DNA from: CAZUGA01 sp964619885
GTDB lineage: Bacteria > Pseudomonadota > Gammaproteobacteria > Methylococcales > UBA1147
Reading direction: 5' to 3'
NCBI GenBank assembly: GCA_964619885.1
Contig: CAZUGA010000001.1
Span: 62,001-126,000 of the forward strand
Length of the DNA stretch: 64,000 nt
Part shown: positions 44,962 to 54,745 of the stretch, one piece after another
Position numbering within the stretch: the first letter of the stretch is position 1
How the letters are laid out: every line of letters begins with the position of its first letter
Translations under genes and position numbers: made by a program
Notes under the pieces: model-generated
What the model saw: the letters and a program-made list of their open reading frames with translations, nothing else
Database searches by the model: none
What the model was told of the DNA's origin: nothing

Positions 44962-46739
44962 TTTTTTAGATATTCCGCGAATTGATCGGCCGATAAAGGT
45001 TTGCTAATAAAAAACCCCTGAATCCATTCACAACCAGCGGATTTAAGACTATCCAGCTGTTGTTGGTTTTCCACCCCTTCGGCGGTGACGTGCAATTCCA
45101 ACGCGTTCGCCATCGATAGAATCCCTTTGGTTAGGGCTAAACCTTTGGAATTCTTTTCCAGTTCGGCGATCACCGATCGGTCTATCTTTACGCGGTCGAC
45201 ATTAAAAGTTCGGACAAGTCCCATCGAAGAATAGCCGATTCCGAAATGGCTTAGAGCGATTTCTACGCCCAGTGATTTCAATTTGTTTAATTTTTCTTCT
45301 AGCTCTGGGGGTGCATCTATAAAGGCACTTTCAGAAATCTCCAGTGATAAGCTATCTGCGGGTAGGTTCGTAGTTTGCAGGATTCTTGAAATAGCTGATA
45401 AGCAATAGTTGATGTAATAGCACTGTCTGGAGGCAATGTTGACCGCAATTTTCAAATTTTCTGGGTTGGACTCGGCCCATGTTTGAGCTGCGGCGCAGGC
45501 ATGATGAAGGATCCAATCGCCCAACCTAAGTATCAAGTCGCTTTGTTCTGCAATTGGAATGAATTCGTCGGGTAGTAGCAATCCGCGATCCGGGTGTTGC
45601 CAGCGAACCAGCGCTTCCGCGCCAACCAATTTTAGCGACGATGTTTCGTAGATCGGTTGGAAATACAGAACCAACTGGTTTTGTTCTATTGCACATACCA
45701 GCTCTCTAGCTAATGTCGCACGTTCGCGTACGTCCTCGCTGAGTTGCGGTGAATAAAAAATAGTACCCCCGTTTAGCTCTGATTTTGCATGAGAAAGCGC
45801 AAGTTCGGCATTGTTTAGCAGCGAATCTACGTTTAGACTGGTTGGTGAGAGTTTAGCCACGCCAATTCGTAACTTCGTGAAATACTGGCTCGTTTCTAGG
45901 CGAAACGGTCGCTGGAATGCAGCTGATAGATTAGTGCAAATACGTTCGGAACAGTTCGAGCCTTCAGTTTCAAGCATGACTATCGAAAATTTATCGGCAC
46001 CGATGCGGGCAATTGAATTGGCTTCCTGGACAGTATCCAACAGGCGATTTGCGGTTTGCTGTAATAAGGCGTCGCCATTCACATAGCCCAGTGCTTTGTT
46101 GAGATGCTTGAAATCAGCCAGGTCAAGCAATAGCAACACTACCCCTACATCGTTTGCCTTTGCAGTTTCTATCAGTTGGGCGAGTTGTTCTCTGAATAAA
46201 ATCAGATTCGGTAGTGTAGTCAGCGAGTCGTAGTTGGCTAGACGGTACAACTGTGCTTCGGCATTCTTTCGATCCATGATTTCCTGAGTAAGATCTTTGG
46301 TCCGTTCGGCAACGGTATCTTCCAATTGACGGTTATATTTTTTTAATTGATCGCGTGTTTGTTCCAAAATAAGGTGCGTATTCACTCGGGCTTTGACGAT
46401 AGGGGGACTAATCGGTTTTGTAATATAGTCGATCGCACCCAATTGAAAGCCTTTGGTTTCGTCGTCGACTTCGCTGCGCACGGTAAGGAAAATAATTGGA
46501 ATATCCCGACTCTTGGCATTTTGTTTCAATCGTTTGCAGACCTCATAGCCGTCCATGCCGGGCATAACGATGTCCAAAAGGATCAAGTCGGGTGGTGCAT
46601 CAGACAATGTACGTTCTATGGCTTGTTCGCCGTTCAACGCAATCACGGTGCGATATTCTGTGTTCAATAAATTGACCAGAATGTTAATGAAAAACCGTTC
46701 GTCATCGACAATTAAAATTTTGGGTTTTGATAAGATCAT
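44940..46739 (-). CDS. Response regulator with GGDEF and EAL domains, probable c-di-GMP phosphodiesterase
   Basis: A 599-residue cytoplasmic protein: receiver domain (1-120) with phosphoacceptor D56 in LLDIVMPGMDG, a coiled linker (about 125-165), a GGDEF domain (about 170-325) and an EAL domain (about 345-595). The GGDEF signature is degenerate (GADKF), so cyclase activity is unlikely. The EAL domain has GAEALVRW and an ESAFID stretch, compatible with phosphodiesterase activity. It follows the hybrid kinase gene by 75 bp on the same strand and may be its output. Confidence 0.88.
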   Translation of the reverse strand: MILSKPKILIVDDERFFINILVNLLNTEYRTVIALNGEQAIERTLSDAPPDLILLDIVMPGMDGYEVCKRLKQNAKSRDIPIIFLTVRSEVDDETKGFQLGAIDYITKPISPPIVKARVNTHLILEQTRDQLKKYNRQLEDTVAERTKDLTQEIMDRKNAEAQLYRLANYDSLTTLPNLILFREQLAQLIETAKANDVGVVLLLLDLADFKHLNKALGYVNGDALLQQTANRLLDTVQEANSIARIGADKFSIVMLETEGSNCSERICTNLSAAFQRPFRLETSQYFTKLRIGVAKLSPTSLNVDSLLNNAELALSHAKSELNGGTIFYSPQLSEDVRERATLARELVCAIEQNQLVLYFQPIYETSSLKLVGAEALVRWQHPDRGLLLPDEFIPIAEQSDLILRLGDWILHHACAAAQTWAESNPENLKIAVNIASRQCYYINYCLSAISRILQTTNLPADSLSLEISESAFIDAPPELEEKLNKLKSLGVEIALSHFGIGYSSMGLVRTFNVDRVKIDRSVIAELEKNSKGLALTKGILSMANALELHVTAEGVENQQQLDSLKSAGCEWIQGFFISKPLSADQFAEYLKNYRPGSS

Positions 46740-46814
46740 CGATTATCTTGGGGATTTCTAGTGGGTAAGTCGGTGCGATAGAACGAGCGCAAAAGTACTA
46801 TTTACGGCCATTAT

Positions 46815-49532
46815 CTATTCTACCAAGTTGATATTGAGGGATGTTGCGATCTTATTTAGTGATCGCCGAGCGTCTTCAAACCGAAAATAGTTGATCCGAT
46901 GAATCAATTCTAAAACTTGATCGTCAATGTCGAAATAGTCCAGATGGATTTTTATTTTTTCCATGAGCTCTAGGGCTTCAGAGTCTCCTTGTCGCAACAG
47001 GATATCCATATGAGCCAAAATTTCTTTAACCTTAGAACGATCAGGTTTTACTGCCGTTGAATATGGTCGCCTGTTTGCGTTGGATCGATCGGTCTGTTTC
47101 AACGCGCTCATCAGGTCTGAAAAACTCTGATTGAAATCCTGAACTGCTGTGTTGTCAGGCGAACTATTGGAGTGCATAGCGGAATACAGTGTTTTGCTGC
47201 TTTGGTATAAATTTTTCGCACCAATATTGGCTGCAATGCCCATTATCGTGTGGACAATTCGTTTGGCAGTATCAAAATCACCTCGGGTAAATGCTTGTTG
47301 GATAGCGTCGCTGTCCAAATAGTGATCTCGATGAAATTCTTGCAGTAATTTAATATAAAATGACTGATTATTATTGACATGCGATAAACCCGTTTTTGTA
47401 TCGAGGTGGGGGGAAATTTTTGACAATAGTGAGGTTTTAGAGGGTAATGGCCGACCAGGGTTCAATGGTTTGAGAATGGGGCGCTTGATCCACCTCTGTA
47501 GTGTTCTATAAAGCGTATAGCTATCGATGGGTTTGGTAATGAAGTCATCCATACCGGCATTCAAAGCTATATCCCGGTCGTTTTGTGTTGCGTGTGCCGT
47601 CATTGCGATGATTGGCATACCCAGTAGATTGGGATTGCGCCGTATCTCCTTAGTTGCAGAGAGACCGTCCATTTCCGGCATTTGAATATCCATTAATACA
47701 AGATCGAAATTTTTGCGTTTTAACTGCTTAACGGCTTCTAGTCCGTGGTTGGCAATGGTTACAGCGCCGCCGAGTTGCTCTAATAATTCGCGCGCCACCT
47801 GTTGGTTTACCCGATTATCTTCTACCAATAAAATTTTGTGTAACGCCTTGTTTTTAGAAGCTCCAACCTCGGGCTCGCCTGCCTTATGTGATTGCTGTTC
47901 AATCGATAACTTCGTAATCGATTTGTACAGGCGTGCTGGCGTTAATGGTTTCGGTAAAAAAGATTTATAAGGTGAACTGTCCGGTTCTAGCGATGGATCA
48001 TTATTGGTGATGCATAATACCGACGGTTTAATCCTTGGGACAGGTAGGGACTGGATTTGTTCGACTGTTTGAATGGCTTGGTCAGGCGTTAAACCGGATC
48101 CTATAATCACCAATGCATGAGGTTTTATGAGTTGCCCAAGAATAGTCCGAACGGCCTTATCATGGCTATCGCATACGCTGCTTTGGATGGCAAATGATTC
48201 CAATAGTCGGCATATTGACAGCGCTAGATCCGGATCGGGTTCTACTACCAACACATTCAATACCATGAATTTCCGGGGATATTGGAATTGTTTTGAAATT
48301 GATGGGTTCAACGCGGTGCTAATAGGTAGTTGGCCGGCGCAATAAGCGTGCGCATGGTCTTCGAGTCCGATTTCAAGCTTACCCTCCATTAACCGCATTA
48401 ATTCTCTACAAATGGCTAGATTCAATCCGCGTTGAGCATAACGATTGTTGATATCTATTGATGGTTGATTTGGATCAATCTCATGGTTTTCCGTTTCGCG
48501 CGCTTTAGCCCCAGTGTTGTTTAAGGTGTTTATAGAAAAGTACAACTTCGAGTCTTTTCGATCGGTTCGGTTTGGCTTAACGACAATTTTAAACTTCGAT
48601 TGTCCACTGAATTCAATAAGCTTGACGGTCAGGTGGGTTAGAATTTGTCCGATTCTGACCGGATCACCTATCAGGCCTAGCGGCTGCGTATCGTCAATCT
48701 CGAAAACAAAATCAATATTCTTTTCGCGTGTTTTAAAATGAAATGAATTGACTACCGCTTCGAAAATGTCGTATAGGTGAAATTCGCGAGGTTCGATTTG
48801 TATTTGTTGGGATTCCAGTTGGGATAATTCGAAAACATCATTGACGGTATTTAACAGGGTTTGGCTGGATTGTTGGATATTGCTTATATCATTCCGTTGC
48901 GCCTCGGATAATTGGCTTTGTAGCAGCAGGTAGCTCAAGCCGGAAATCGCGTTCATCGGTGTTCGAATTTCGTGGCTGATCGTCGCTAAAAAATCGCTCC
49001 TATATTGGACTTCATGTTGCTCAAACTGGTCTCTTCTTAGCAATTCGTTTTCAGCGGTTTTTAATTCGGTGATGTCGGCAAGCGAACCCACTAATTTTGT
49101 CGCTTTGCCAAATTGGTCGGATTCTGAAATTCGAGATAGAAATAGAACGTGGCGGTAACCGTTGTGTTTGGAATGAATGCGAAAACTGCATTGGAACTCA
49201 TCTTCACGTTGTTGTATCGAGGATTTGACCTTGGATAGAACGGATTCTCGATCTTCGGGATGAACCAAGCTATCGAAGATTCCGTAGTGTTGATTTAGAC
49301 AGGTTGGATCAAAACCTAGCAGGCGTATGTAAGCAGGACTTAAAAACATGTTATCCGCCATTAAATCGCAAGCCCAATAAGCTTCGCGCAGAGTTTCCAT
49401 GGCTAGACTAAATTTAGCGTCCTGCTCCCGCAGTTTTTCGGACAATTGCCGAAAACGATTCGAAAAAAATAGATAGAGCAGCACGATGAGGGTTGCTGCA
49501 AACGCTATTGGCCAGAAAATAATGGGATCCAT
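46815..49532 (-). CDS. Hybrid histidine kinase-like protein with degenerate ATPase, two REC and one Hpt domain
   Basis: A 905-residue protein with one membrane segment (about 4-23), a PAS domain (about 40-160), HisKA with H187 in SHEIRTP, an HATPase region (about 250-405), a receiver-like region (425-540), a full receiver (565-680, D615) and an Hpt domain (H761 in VHTIMG). The ATPase has lost key residues: the N-box Asn residues are replaced in LTHLTVKLIEF, the D-box reads NTLNNTG, and the glycine lid is RGLNL. The first receiver lacks its Asp. Autophosphorylation is therefore doubtful. It likely relays phosphate to or from the EAL regulator downstream. Confidence 0.85.
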   Translation of the reverse strand: MDPIIFWPIAFAATLIVLLYLFFSNRFRQLSEKLREQDAKFSLAMETLREAYWACDLMADNMFLSPAYIRLLGFDPTCLNQHYGIFDSLVHPEDRESVLSKVKSSIQQREDEFQCSFRIHSKHNGYRHVLFLSRISESDQFGKATKLVGSLADITELKTAENELLRRDQFEQHEVQYRSDFLATISHEIRTPMNAISGLSYLLLQSQLSEAQRNDISNIQQSSQTLLNTVNDVFELSQLESQQIQIEPREFHLYDIFEAVVNSFHFKTREKNIDFVFEIDDTQPLGLIGDPVRIGQILTHLTVKLIEFSGQSKFKIVVKPNRTDRKDSKLYFSINTLNNTGAKARETENHEIDPNQPSIDINNRYAQRGLNLAICRELMRLMEGKLEIGLEDHAHAYCAGQLPISTALNPSISKQFQYPRKFMVLNVLVVEPDPDLALSICRLLESFAIQSSVCDSHDKAVRTILGQLIKPHALVIIGSGLTPDQAIQTVEQIQSLPVPRIKPSVLCITNNDPSLEPDSSPYKSFLPKPLTPARLYKSITKLSIEQQSHKAGEPEVGASKNKALHKILLVEDNRVNQQVARELLEQLGGAVTIANHGLEAVKQLKRKNFDLVLMDIQMPEMDGLSATKEIRRNPNLLGMPIIAMTAHATQNDRDIALNAGMDDFITKPIDSYTLYRTLQRWIKRPILKPLNPGRPLPSKTSLLSKISPHLDTKTGLSHVNNNQSFYIKLLQEFHRDHYLDSDAIQQAFTRGDFDTAKRIVHTIMGIAANIGAKNLYQSSKTLYSAMHSNSSPDNTAVQDFNQSFSDLMSALKQTDRSNANRRPYSTAVKPDRSKVKEILAHMDILLRQGDSEALELMEKIKIHLDYFDIDDQVLELIHRINYFRFEDARRSLNKIATSLNINLVE

Positions 49533-49890
49533 AACCGATGTGGCACTATGTCAAATTTCTCTTGGGTAACGTTTTAACTTGAAACCTATCCATTTGTATC
49601 CGTCCTGTAGATTTCAATGTAAATAGGCGAATATAGACTTCCGAGAAAGTCATTCAGTCTAACGGCGACGTGAGTTGAGGGTTACCACGACGGCGGGTGG
49701 TCTAGCACAGGTCGAATATCGCGACACATCAGTTTTGGCCCTGTTTGGGACATAGCGGGCTAGCAAGTGTTGGGTTGGCCACCCGAATTGATGGAACGGG
49801 CGATACCAAATCTAAACTTCGGTAGTTGCCCGTTCCTGATATTTGACGAAATCTGGGGTAAATAAAGATAGCGTATTATCAAAATATTCT
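49533..49890. other. Intergenic region, 358 bp
   Basis: No gene is seen between htpX and the hybrid kinase gene, both on the minus strand; the kinase promoter should be here. An inverted repeat, GGAACGGGC (49793-49801) with GCCCGTTCC (49828-49836), is perfect over nine bases with a 26-base loop and no T-run, so its role is unclear. Confidence 0.4.
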
Positions 49891-50772
49891 CTAACCGCGT
49901 TGTTGCAGCGCTGCGATTCTTTCTTCCAGCGGCGGATGACTCATAAATAAAGATTGCAAGCCTGCCCTGACTCCGCTGCTAATCCCGAATGCGGCGAATT
50001 CCCCGGGTAGAGGTTGAGGTTCGTGAGCCCTTTGTAACGCTCTTAATGCATTGATCATTTTGGTATTACCGGCCAGGTCAGCACCACCGGCATCGGCTCG
50101 AAATTCCCGCCACCTGGAAAACCACATTACGATCATTGTCGCGAGGACCGATAGGCAAATTTGCGCAATTATTTGGGTGATATAGTACGCCGGTCCAAAT
50201 CCACGTTCAGTTTTGAACACAATTCGGTCTACCATGTGTCCGATAATGGTTGCAAAGAAATATACGAAGGTATTGACGACACCTTGCACCAGTCCCAAAG
50301 TTATCATATCGCCATTCGCGACATGACTGATCTCGTGTCCTATTACGGCTTCCACTTCGTCGCTTTGCATGCTTTGTAACAGGCCGGTACTGACCGCGAC
50401 AAGAGCGTCATTTTTATTCATTCCGGTTGCGAACGCATTGGGGGTTGGCGTATCGAAAATGCCTACCTCGGGCATGCCGATGCCAGCGCGTTCGGCTTGG
50501 TTCCTAACTGTCGCCAAAATCCATTTTTCAGTGGAATTGCTCGGTTGCTGGATTATCTGGACACCCATGGAACGCTTTGCCATCCACTTGGATGCGGCCA
50601 AGGAAATAAAGGATCCGCTCATCCCGATTACGGCAGACATAATCAACAAGGAGTTGAGGTCAAGGTTTACACCCTGCTCATCGAGAATTCCGTTCAGACC
50701 CAATAGGTTGAACACAATACTTATCAATACCAATATGGCTGCATTGGTGGCCAAAAACAATAAAATTCGCAT
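49891..50772 (-). CDS. htpX: Membrane zinc metalloprotease HtpX
   Basis: A 293-residue M48 protease of the inner membrane that helps FtsH in membrane-protein quality control. Two N-terminal membrane segments (about 4-26 and 42-60) precede the zinc motif HEISH at 146-150, two further hydrophobic segments and the third ligand region REFRADAGGADLA. The length and NAFATG motif are typical. The family is usually stress-induced through CpxR or SigmaH; no such site was recognised here. Confidence 0.95.
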   Translation of the reverse strand: MRILLFLATNAAILVLISIVFNLLGLNGILDEQGVNLDLNSLLIMSAVIGMSGSFISLAASKWMAKRSMGVQIIQQPSNSTEKWILATVRNQAERAGIGMPEVGIFDTPTPNAFATGMNKNDALVAVSTGLLQSMQSDEVEAVIGHEISHVANGDMITLGLVQGVVNTFVYFFATIIGHMVDRIVFKTERGFGPAYYITQIIAQICLSVLATMIVMWFSRWREFRADAGGADLAGNTKMINALRALQRAHEPQPLPGEFAAFGISSGVRAGLQSLFMSHPPLEERIAALQQRG

Positions 50773-50830
50773 GTGATTATTCCTCTAACCTAGACAATCA
50801 AATGATACTATAGGGGTTGAGGGTTCCAGA

Positions 50831-52054
50831 ATGCAAGGCCAAAAAACTCTGATTTTAAGTAGCTTGAGTGAAATTCTGTGTCCTAATGGGTGTGTAAACA
50901 AAAATTGGATTGAGTTGATGGATTATTGGGCTAAATTTGAATTCGTCATATTGCGGTTATGGGTTTTGATTGCGGTTGTTTCTGTTGAGGCTACTCATGC
51001 TGATATGGCAGAAAAAATTCAAGTTCCAGAAGGATTTGAAGTCAAAGTCTTTTCAGATAAGGTGCCCAATGCAAGGTCGATGGCGTTGGGTGACGGCGGA
51101 ATCGTTTACGTGGGAAGCCGCACGGAGGGTAAGGTTTACGCGCTAAAAGATAGCAATAACGATGGAATGGCGGATCAAGTCTACATCATTGCCAGTGACT
51201 TAACTTTGCCCAACGGTGTGGCCTATCTGGATGGTTCTTTGTACGTTGCCGAGGTGCCGCGTCTGATTCGCTTTAACGGAATTACATCCAAGCTGAATAA
51301 ACCGCCTCCGTTTGAAATCGTTTATGATTGGTTTCCAACCAAATTACACCATGGTTGGAAATATCTGCGTGTTGGGCCAGACGGCATGCTGTATCTGCCA
51401 ATCGGAGCGCCTTGCAACGTCTGTCGGGAGAAAAAGGAAATTTTCGCGACGATCATGAGGATATCGCCGGAAGGCGATGATCTGGAAATAGTAGCGCGGG
51501 GCGTACGTAATAGCGTTGGTTTTGATTGGCACCCGCAATCGGGTGCAATGTTCTTTAGTGATAATGGCAGAGATTGGATGGGTGATGATCTGCCACCCGA
51601 CGAACTGAATCACCTAAGTAGCGACGATCTACATTTTGGATTCCCATTTTGCCATGGTGACCGTTACCTCGATACAGAATTCGGTATCGATGATTCCTGT
51701 ACAAACTATACGCCACCTGCTTGGTTATTCCCAGCGCACAGTGCCCCATTGGGTATTCGATTTTATACCGGCGACCAATTTCCGAAGGAATATAAAAATC
51801 AACTCTTTGTTGCGCAGCACGGGTCATGGAATAGATCTGAACCTGTAGGTTATAGAATCGTGTTGGTCAAGTTCAAAAATGCTAAACCAGTCGCCAGCAA
51901 GATTTTTGCCAAGGGTTGGTTGGATGCGTCAAATGTGGTGAGGGGTCGGCCGGTCGATTTGCTGCAGTTGCCCGACGGTAGTCTTTTGGTTTCGGATGAC
52001 AAAAATGGTGCAATTTATCGAATAAGCTATCCAAGCAATCACAATAGTCGCTAA
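50831..52054 (+). CDS. Exported PQQ-dependent sorbosone/glucose dehydrogenase-like propeller protein
   Basis: A protein of up to 407 residues with a six-bladed propeller of the soluble glucose dehydrogenase/L-sorbosone dehydrogenase superfamily. It has the motifs GVAYLDGSLYVAEVPR, KLHHGWKYLRVGPDGMLY, ARGVRNSVGFDWHP and FVAQHGSWNRS. A signal peptide ends near VEATHA. The ATG at 50831 has GAGG upstream, but the signal peptide would fit better from an ATG at 50918; the start is uncertain. It may oxidise an aldose or alcohol in the periplasm with PQQ. Substrate unknown. Confidence 0.85.
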   Translation: MQGQKTLILSSLSEILCPNGCVNKNWIELMDYWAKFEFVILRLWVLIAVVSVEATHADMAEKIQVPEGFEVKVFSDKVPNARSMALGDGGIVYVGSRTEGKVYALKDSNNDGMADQVYIIASDLTLPNGVAYLDGSLYVAEVPRLIRFNGITSKLNKPPPFEIVYDWFPTKLHHGWKYLRVGPDGMLYLPIGAPCNVCREKKEIFATIMRISPEGDDLEIVARGVRNSVGFDWHPQSGAMFFSDNGRDWMGDDLPPDELNHLSSDDLHFGFPFCHGDRYLDTEFGIDDSCTNYTPPAWLFPAHSAPLGIRFYTGDQFPKEYKNQLFVAQHGSWNRSEPVGYRIVLVKFKNAKPVASKIFAKGWLDASNVVRGRPVDLLQLPDGSLLVSDDKNGAIYRISYPSNHNSR

Positions 52055-52176
52055 TCTGTTTGGTCTAGTCGGATCTGTATTGATCGCAATCTTAGCGGTA
52101 TGTTTTTGATTGAAAAGCTACGATTATTCGAAGATATGTACTAATCCGTATTGTTTATTCAAATTCGATCGATACC

Positions 52177-53607
52177 ATGACCCTGATTGGCTTCGCGTTT
52201 TTTCTACTGATATTCGTAGTAGTCGGGCTTTCGGCAATTAGAAAAAGCCGGGGACATCGACAAGACTATTATGTTGCCAGTCGTTCTATGTCGGCGTGGC
52301 TGGTAGGTCTTTCAGCGGTTGCGACGAATAACAGTGGTTATATGTTTATTGGAGTGATCGGTTATACCTACGCGACGGGGTTGGCGTCGGTGTGGCTGAT
52401 GGTCGGTTGGATTTTGGGTGATTTTTTAGCCTCATTGTTGATTCATAGGCGGATTAGAGAACATGCGGAAGTAAGTGGAGAAGTCAGCTATCTGGGTTTA
52501 TTGAGTCATTGGGGCGGTGTCCGATACAAAATATTCCAGCGGATCGCGGCGGTAATTTCCATGGTGCTACTGCTTGCTTACGCGGGCGCTCAGCTTGTCG
52601 CAGGTGGTAAAGCACTACATGTCTTATTCGATTGGCCATTGTGGAGTGGTGCGGTGCTGGGTTCTATTTTGGTCGCGGCCTATTGTTTCGCCGGAGGTAT
52701 ACGGGCATCAATATGGACCGACGCGGTGCAGTCGGTTGTTATGATAACTGCGATGGCTGCGCTTTTGCTGGTGGCTACCGCCAATGCGGGTGGTGTTGAG
52801 GCCGCGGTTGAGCAGATGGATCGAGTGCAGGGCTTTATGGATTGGTTCCCAAAAGACCTTGTTTTGCCAGGAATTATGGGCGGTGTGCTATTTGCTCTGA
52901 GTTGGATGTTCGCCGGTCTTTCAGTTGCTGGCCAGCCGCATATAATGATTCGGTTTATGACTTTAAAGCATCCCCAGCAAATGAATTGGGTGAGGGTCTG
53001 GTACTACAGCTGGTTTGGGTTATTTTACGCGATGACTACTGCGGTCGGTATGTTGTGCCGAATTTATCTTCCCGATGCGGGTAGTTTTGACCAAGAGTTG
53101 GCATTGCCGATCATGGCGCAGAAACTTTTTCCGCCGGTATTGGTTGGTTTGGTATTGGCCGGGATATTTGCCGCAACGCTATCGACCGCGGATTCCCTGA
53201 TTCTAAGCTGCTCATCGGCTTTTACCCACGATTTGTTGCCGCACCGGATTGAGAACTTAAAATTACTGAAATTGACCACAATATGCATGACAATCTTGGC
53301 GTTGTTTTGGGCGCTGACTAATTCGCAGAGTGTGTTCGCGTTGGTGATCCTCGCATGGTCGGGCATGGCCAGTGCTTACGTCCCTCTATTGCTGGTATGG
53401 GTGATGGGGAGAAAACCCAGTCAGGGCTTAGCCATAGGCATGATGATATCGGGGTTATTGGCGGCGCTATTCTGGCGCTGGTTGGGGTGGCAGGATGCAG
53501 TGTATGAAGGTATGCCTGGAATTTTGTGTGGATTGTCAATTTATGTCATAGGAACCTTTTGGACAAAATTTAACCCAATTCAGGTCGAAACCCCGGAGCT
53601 GGACTAA
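52177..53607 (+). CDS. Sodium:solute symporter (SSS family)
   Basis: A 476-residue membrane protein with about 13 hydrophobic segments. It has the SSS-type start (GHRQDYYVASRSMSAWLVG), an ATNNSGYMFIG helix and a Na+-binding region near TLSTADSLIL. It resembles PutP-like transporters for proline or organic acids; the substrate cannot be told. It follows the dehydrogenase gene by 122 bp on the same strand and might import the oxidised product. Confidence 0.88.
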   Translation: MTLIGFAFFLLIFVVVGLSAIRKSRGHRQDYYVASRSMSAWLVGLSAVATNNSGYMFIGVIGYTYATGLASVWLMVGWILGDFLASLLIHRRIREHAEVSGEVSYLGLLSHWGGVRYKIFQRIAAVISMVLLLAYAGAQLVAGGKALHVLFDWPLWSGAVLGSILVAAYCFAGGIRASIWTDAVQSVVMITAMAALLLVATANAGGVEAAVEQMDRVQGFMDWFPKDLVLPGIMGGVLFALSWMFAGLSVAGQPHIMIRFMTLKHPQQMNWVRVWYYSWFGLFYAMTTAVGMLCRIYLPDAGSFDQELALPIMAQKLFPPVLVGLVLAGIFAATLSTADSLILSCSSAFTHDLLPHRIENLKLLKLTTICMTILALFWALTNSQSVFALVILAWSGMASAYVPLLLVWVMGRKPSQGLAIGMMISGLLAALFWRWLGWQDAVYEGMPGILCGLSIYVIGTFWTKFNPIQVETPELD

Positions 53608-53658
53608 AATTTCAGCGATGATCGGGCCGAAGTATAGAGTCGGATAAATATTGACGGT

Positions 53659-53862
53659 GTGCAGATGGACGACGATGAGTTAATTTCGATATCTACGATT
53701 GAATCACCTTGCGTGCGTAATTGCTGTTTAAACGAACTGGATATTTGTTTGGGATGTTTTCGGTCTTTGACGGAGATAATGGTTTGGCATGAGGCGAATA
53801 ATTCGGGACGAGCGGACATTCTGCGGGTTGCGGCGCAACGAAAGAAGGCTTATCAGCGGTAA
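53659..53862 (+). CDS. DUF1289 small cysteine-rich protein
   Basis: A protein of about 67 residues with the DUF1289 core: SPCVRNCCLNELDICLGCFRS and TEIMVWHEAN, with four conserved cysteines. It probably binds iron-sulfur or zinc; function unknown. It begins at a GTG at 53659 or the ATG at 53665, both without a strong ribosome site. It lies 51 bp after the symporter. Confidence 0.85.
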   Translation: MQMDDDELISISTIESPCVRNCCLNELDICLGCFRSLTEIMVWHEANNSGRADILRVAAQRKKAYQR

Positions 53863-53927
53863 TCGAGGATACTGTTCACTGTTCGAAAGATTGTTCGTAT
53901 CGTCGAAGAATGTTTAGTAAACCGTGC

Positions 53928-54677
53928 TCAAGTAAGATCTGCATGTGCAACAAGACCCGATCTGTCGTTCTGGGTCGTCTCTTTCTGCGCGGGGCAACCC
54001 AGCTGCGTTGCGCATTCGAGGTTCGCATATAGACAGGGCTGTGCTTTTACATCGGGTTGTTTACTAAGGATTTTGTTTGCGATTTCTTTTTTGCATTCCA
54101 TAACCGTTGTGTCGACGCCGATGTTGTTACAAGGCTTTACATTATCGGTGAGGGAATGTTCCAGTATGGTTTTTTCAGCATCGACCCAAGACCGTACGGC
54201 GTTGAGGTCGGCGGGCTTGGTATCGAATTCATTGCCGATTTCCGCGAAAAGTTTTTTTGAAGTAACCAATCCATTTTGGCCTAACAACGCGTATTTTCGA
54301 TTTGCTGCCGCAATGATCTGGCCGTCATGCTCGATGATGTGGGATAGGTAGCTCCACACTTCATCGCAATAGATAACTTTAGACCTTACGATATATCGAT
54401 CGAATATCTTCAATGATTTTCTATGGGAAATTAGCGAACAGCCTACGATGGGTCTCCACCGTTGTTTGAACATTGCCGCCAATATGCCATGCGACCCCAG
54501 AAGACCAAGAGCAGCGTAGTCCATAACCGTATGATAGCGATTGTTGGTCATGTGGCCGTTGAAGTCAAGGTCCGTCGGCAAAACCAGGAAATGAGCCACA
54601 ATCTCAACGCCTATATCGGTTCGCACCCCCGCTCTCGACCGGAGTAACTCGATAATAAGTCGTAAAATTAAACGCAT
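53928..54677 (-). CDS. Hotdog-fold acyl-CoA thioesterase-like protein
   Basis: A protein of about 249 residues whose first 150 residues match the 4HBT/PaaI-YbgC type: VLPTDLDFNGHMTNNRYHTVMD, a catalytic Asp candidate in LDFNGHM, then KSLKIFDRYIVRSKV. The C-terminal 60 or so residues carry several Cys (QPCLYANLECATQLGC) and are not part of the family. The ATG at 54677 has AAGGTG upstream; the frame opens at 54707. A role in lipid or coenzyme A metabolism is likely, with unknown substrate. Confidence 0.75.
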   Translation of the reverse strand: MRLILRLIIELLRSRAGVRTDIGVEIVAHFLVLPTDLDFNGHMTNNRYHTVMDYAALGLLGSHGILAAMFKQRWRPIVGCSLISHRKSLKIFDRYIVRSKVIYCDEVWSYLSHIIEHDGQIIAAANRKYALLGQNGLVTSKKLFAEIGNEFDTKPADLNAVRSWVDAEKTILEHSLTDNVKPCNNIGVDTTVMECKKEIANKILSKQPDVKAQPCLYANLECATQLGCPAQKETTQNDRSGLVAHADLT

Positions 54678-54745
54678 TGAGACACCTTTTTGATGGCGGG
54701 CGTCCATGCCCTTGATTTGTTAATTTATTTGGAATTACAGATCTG

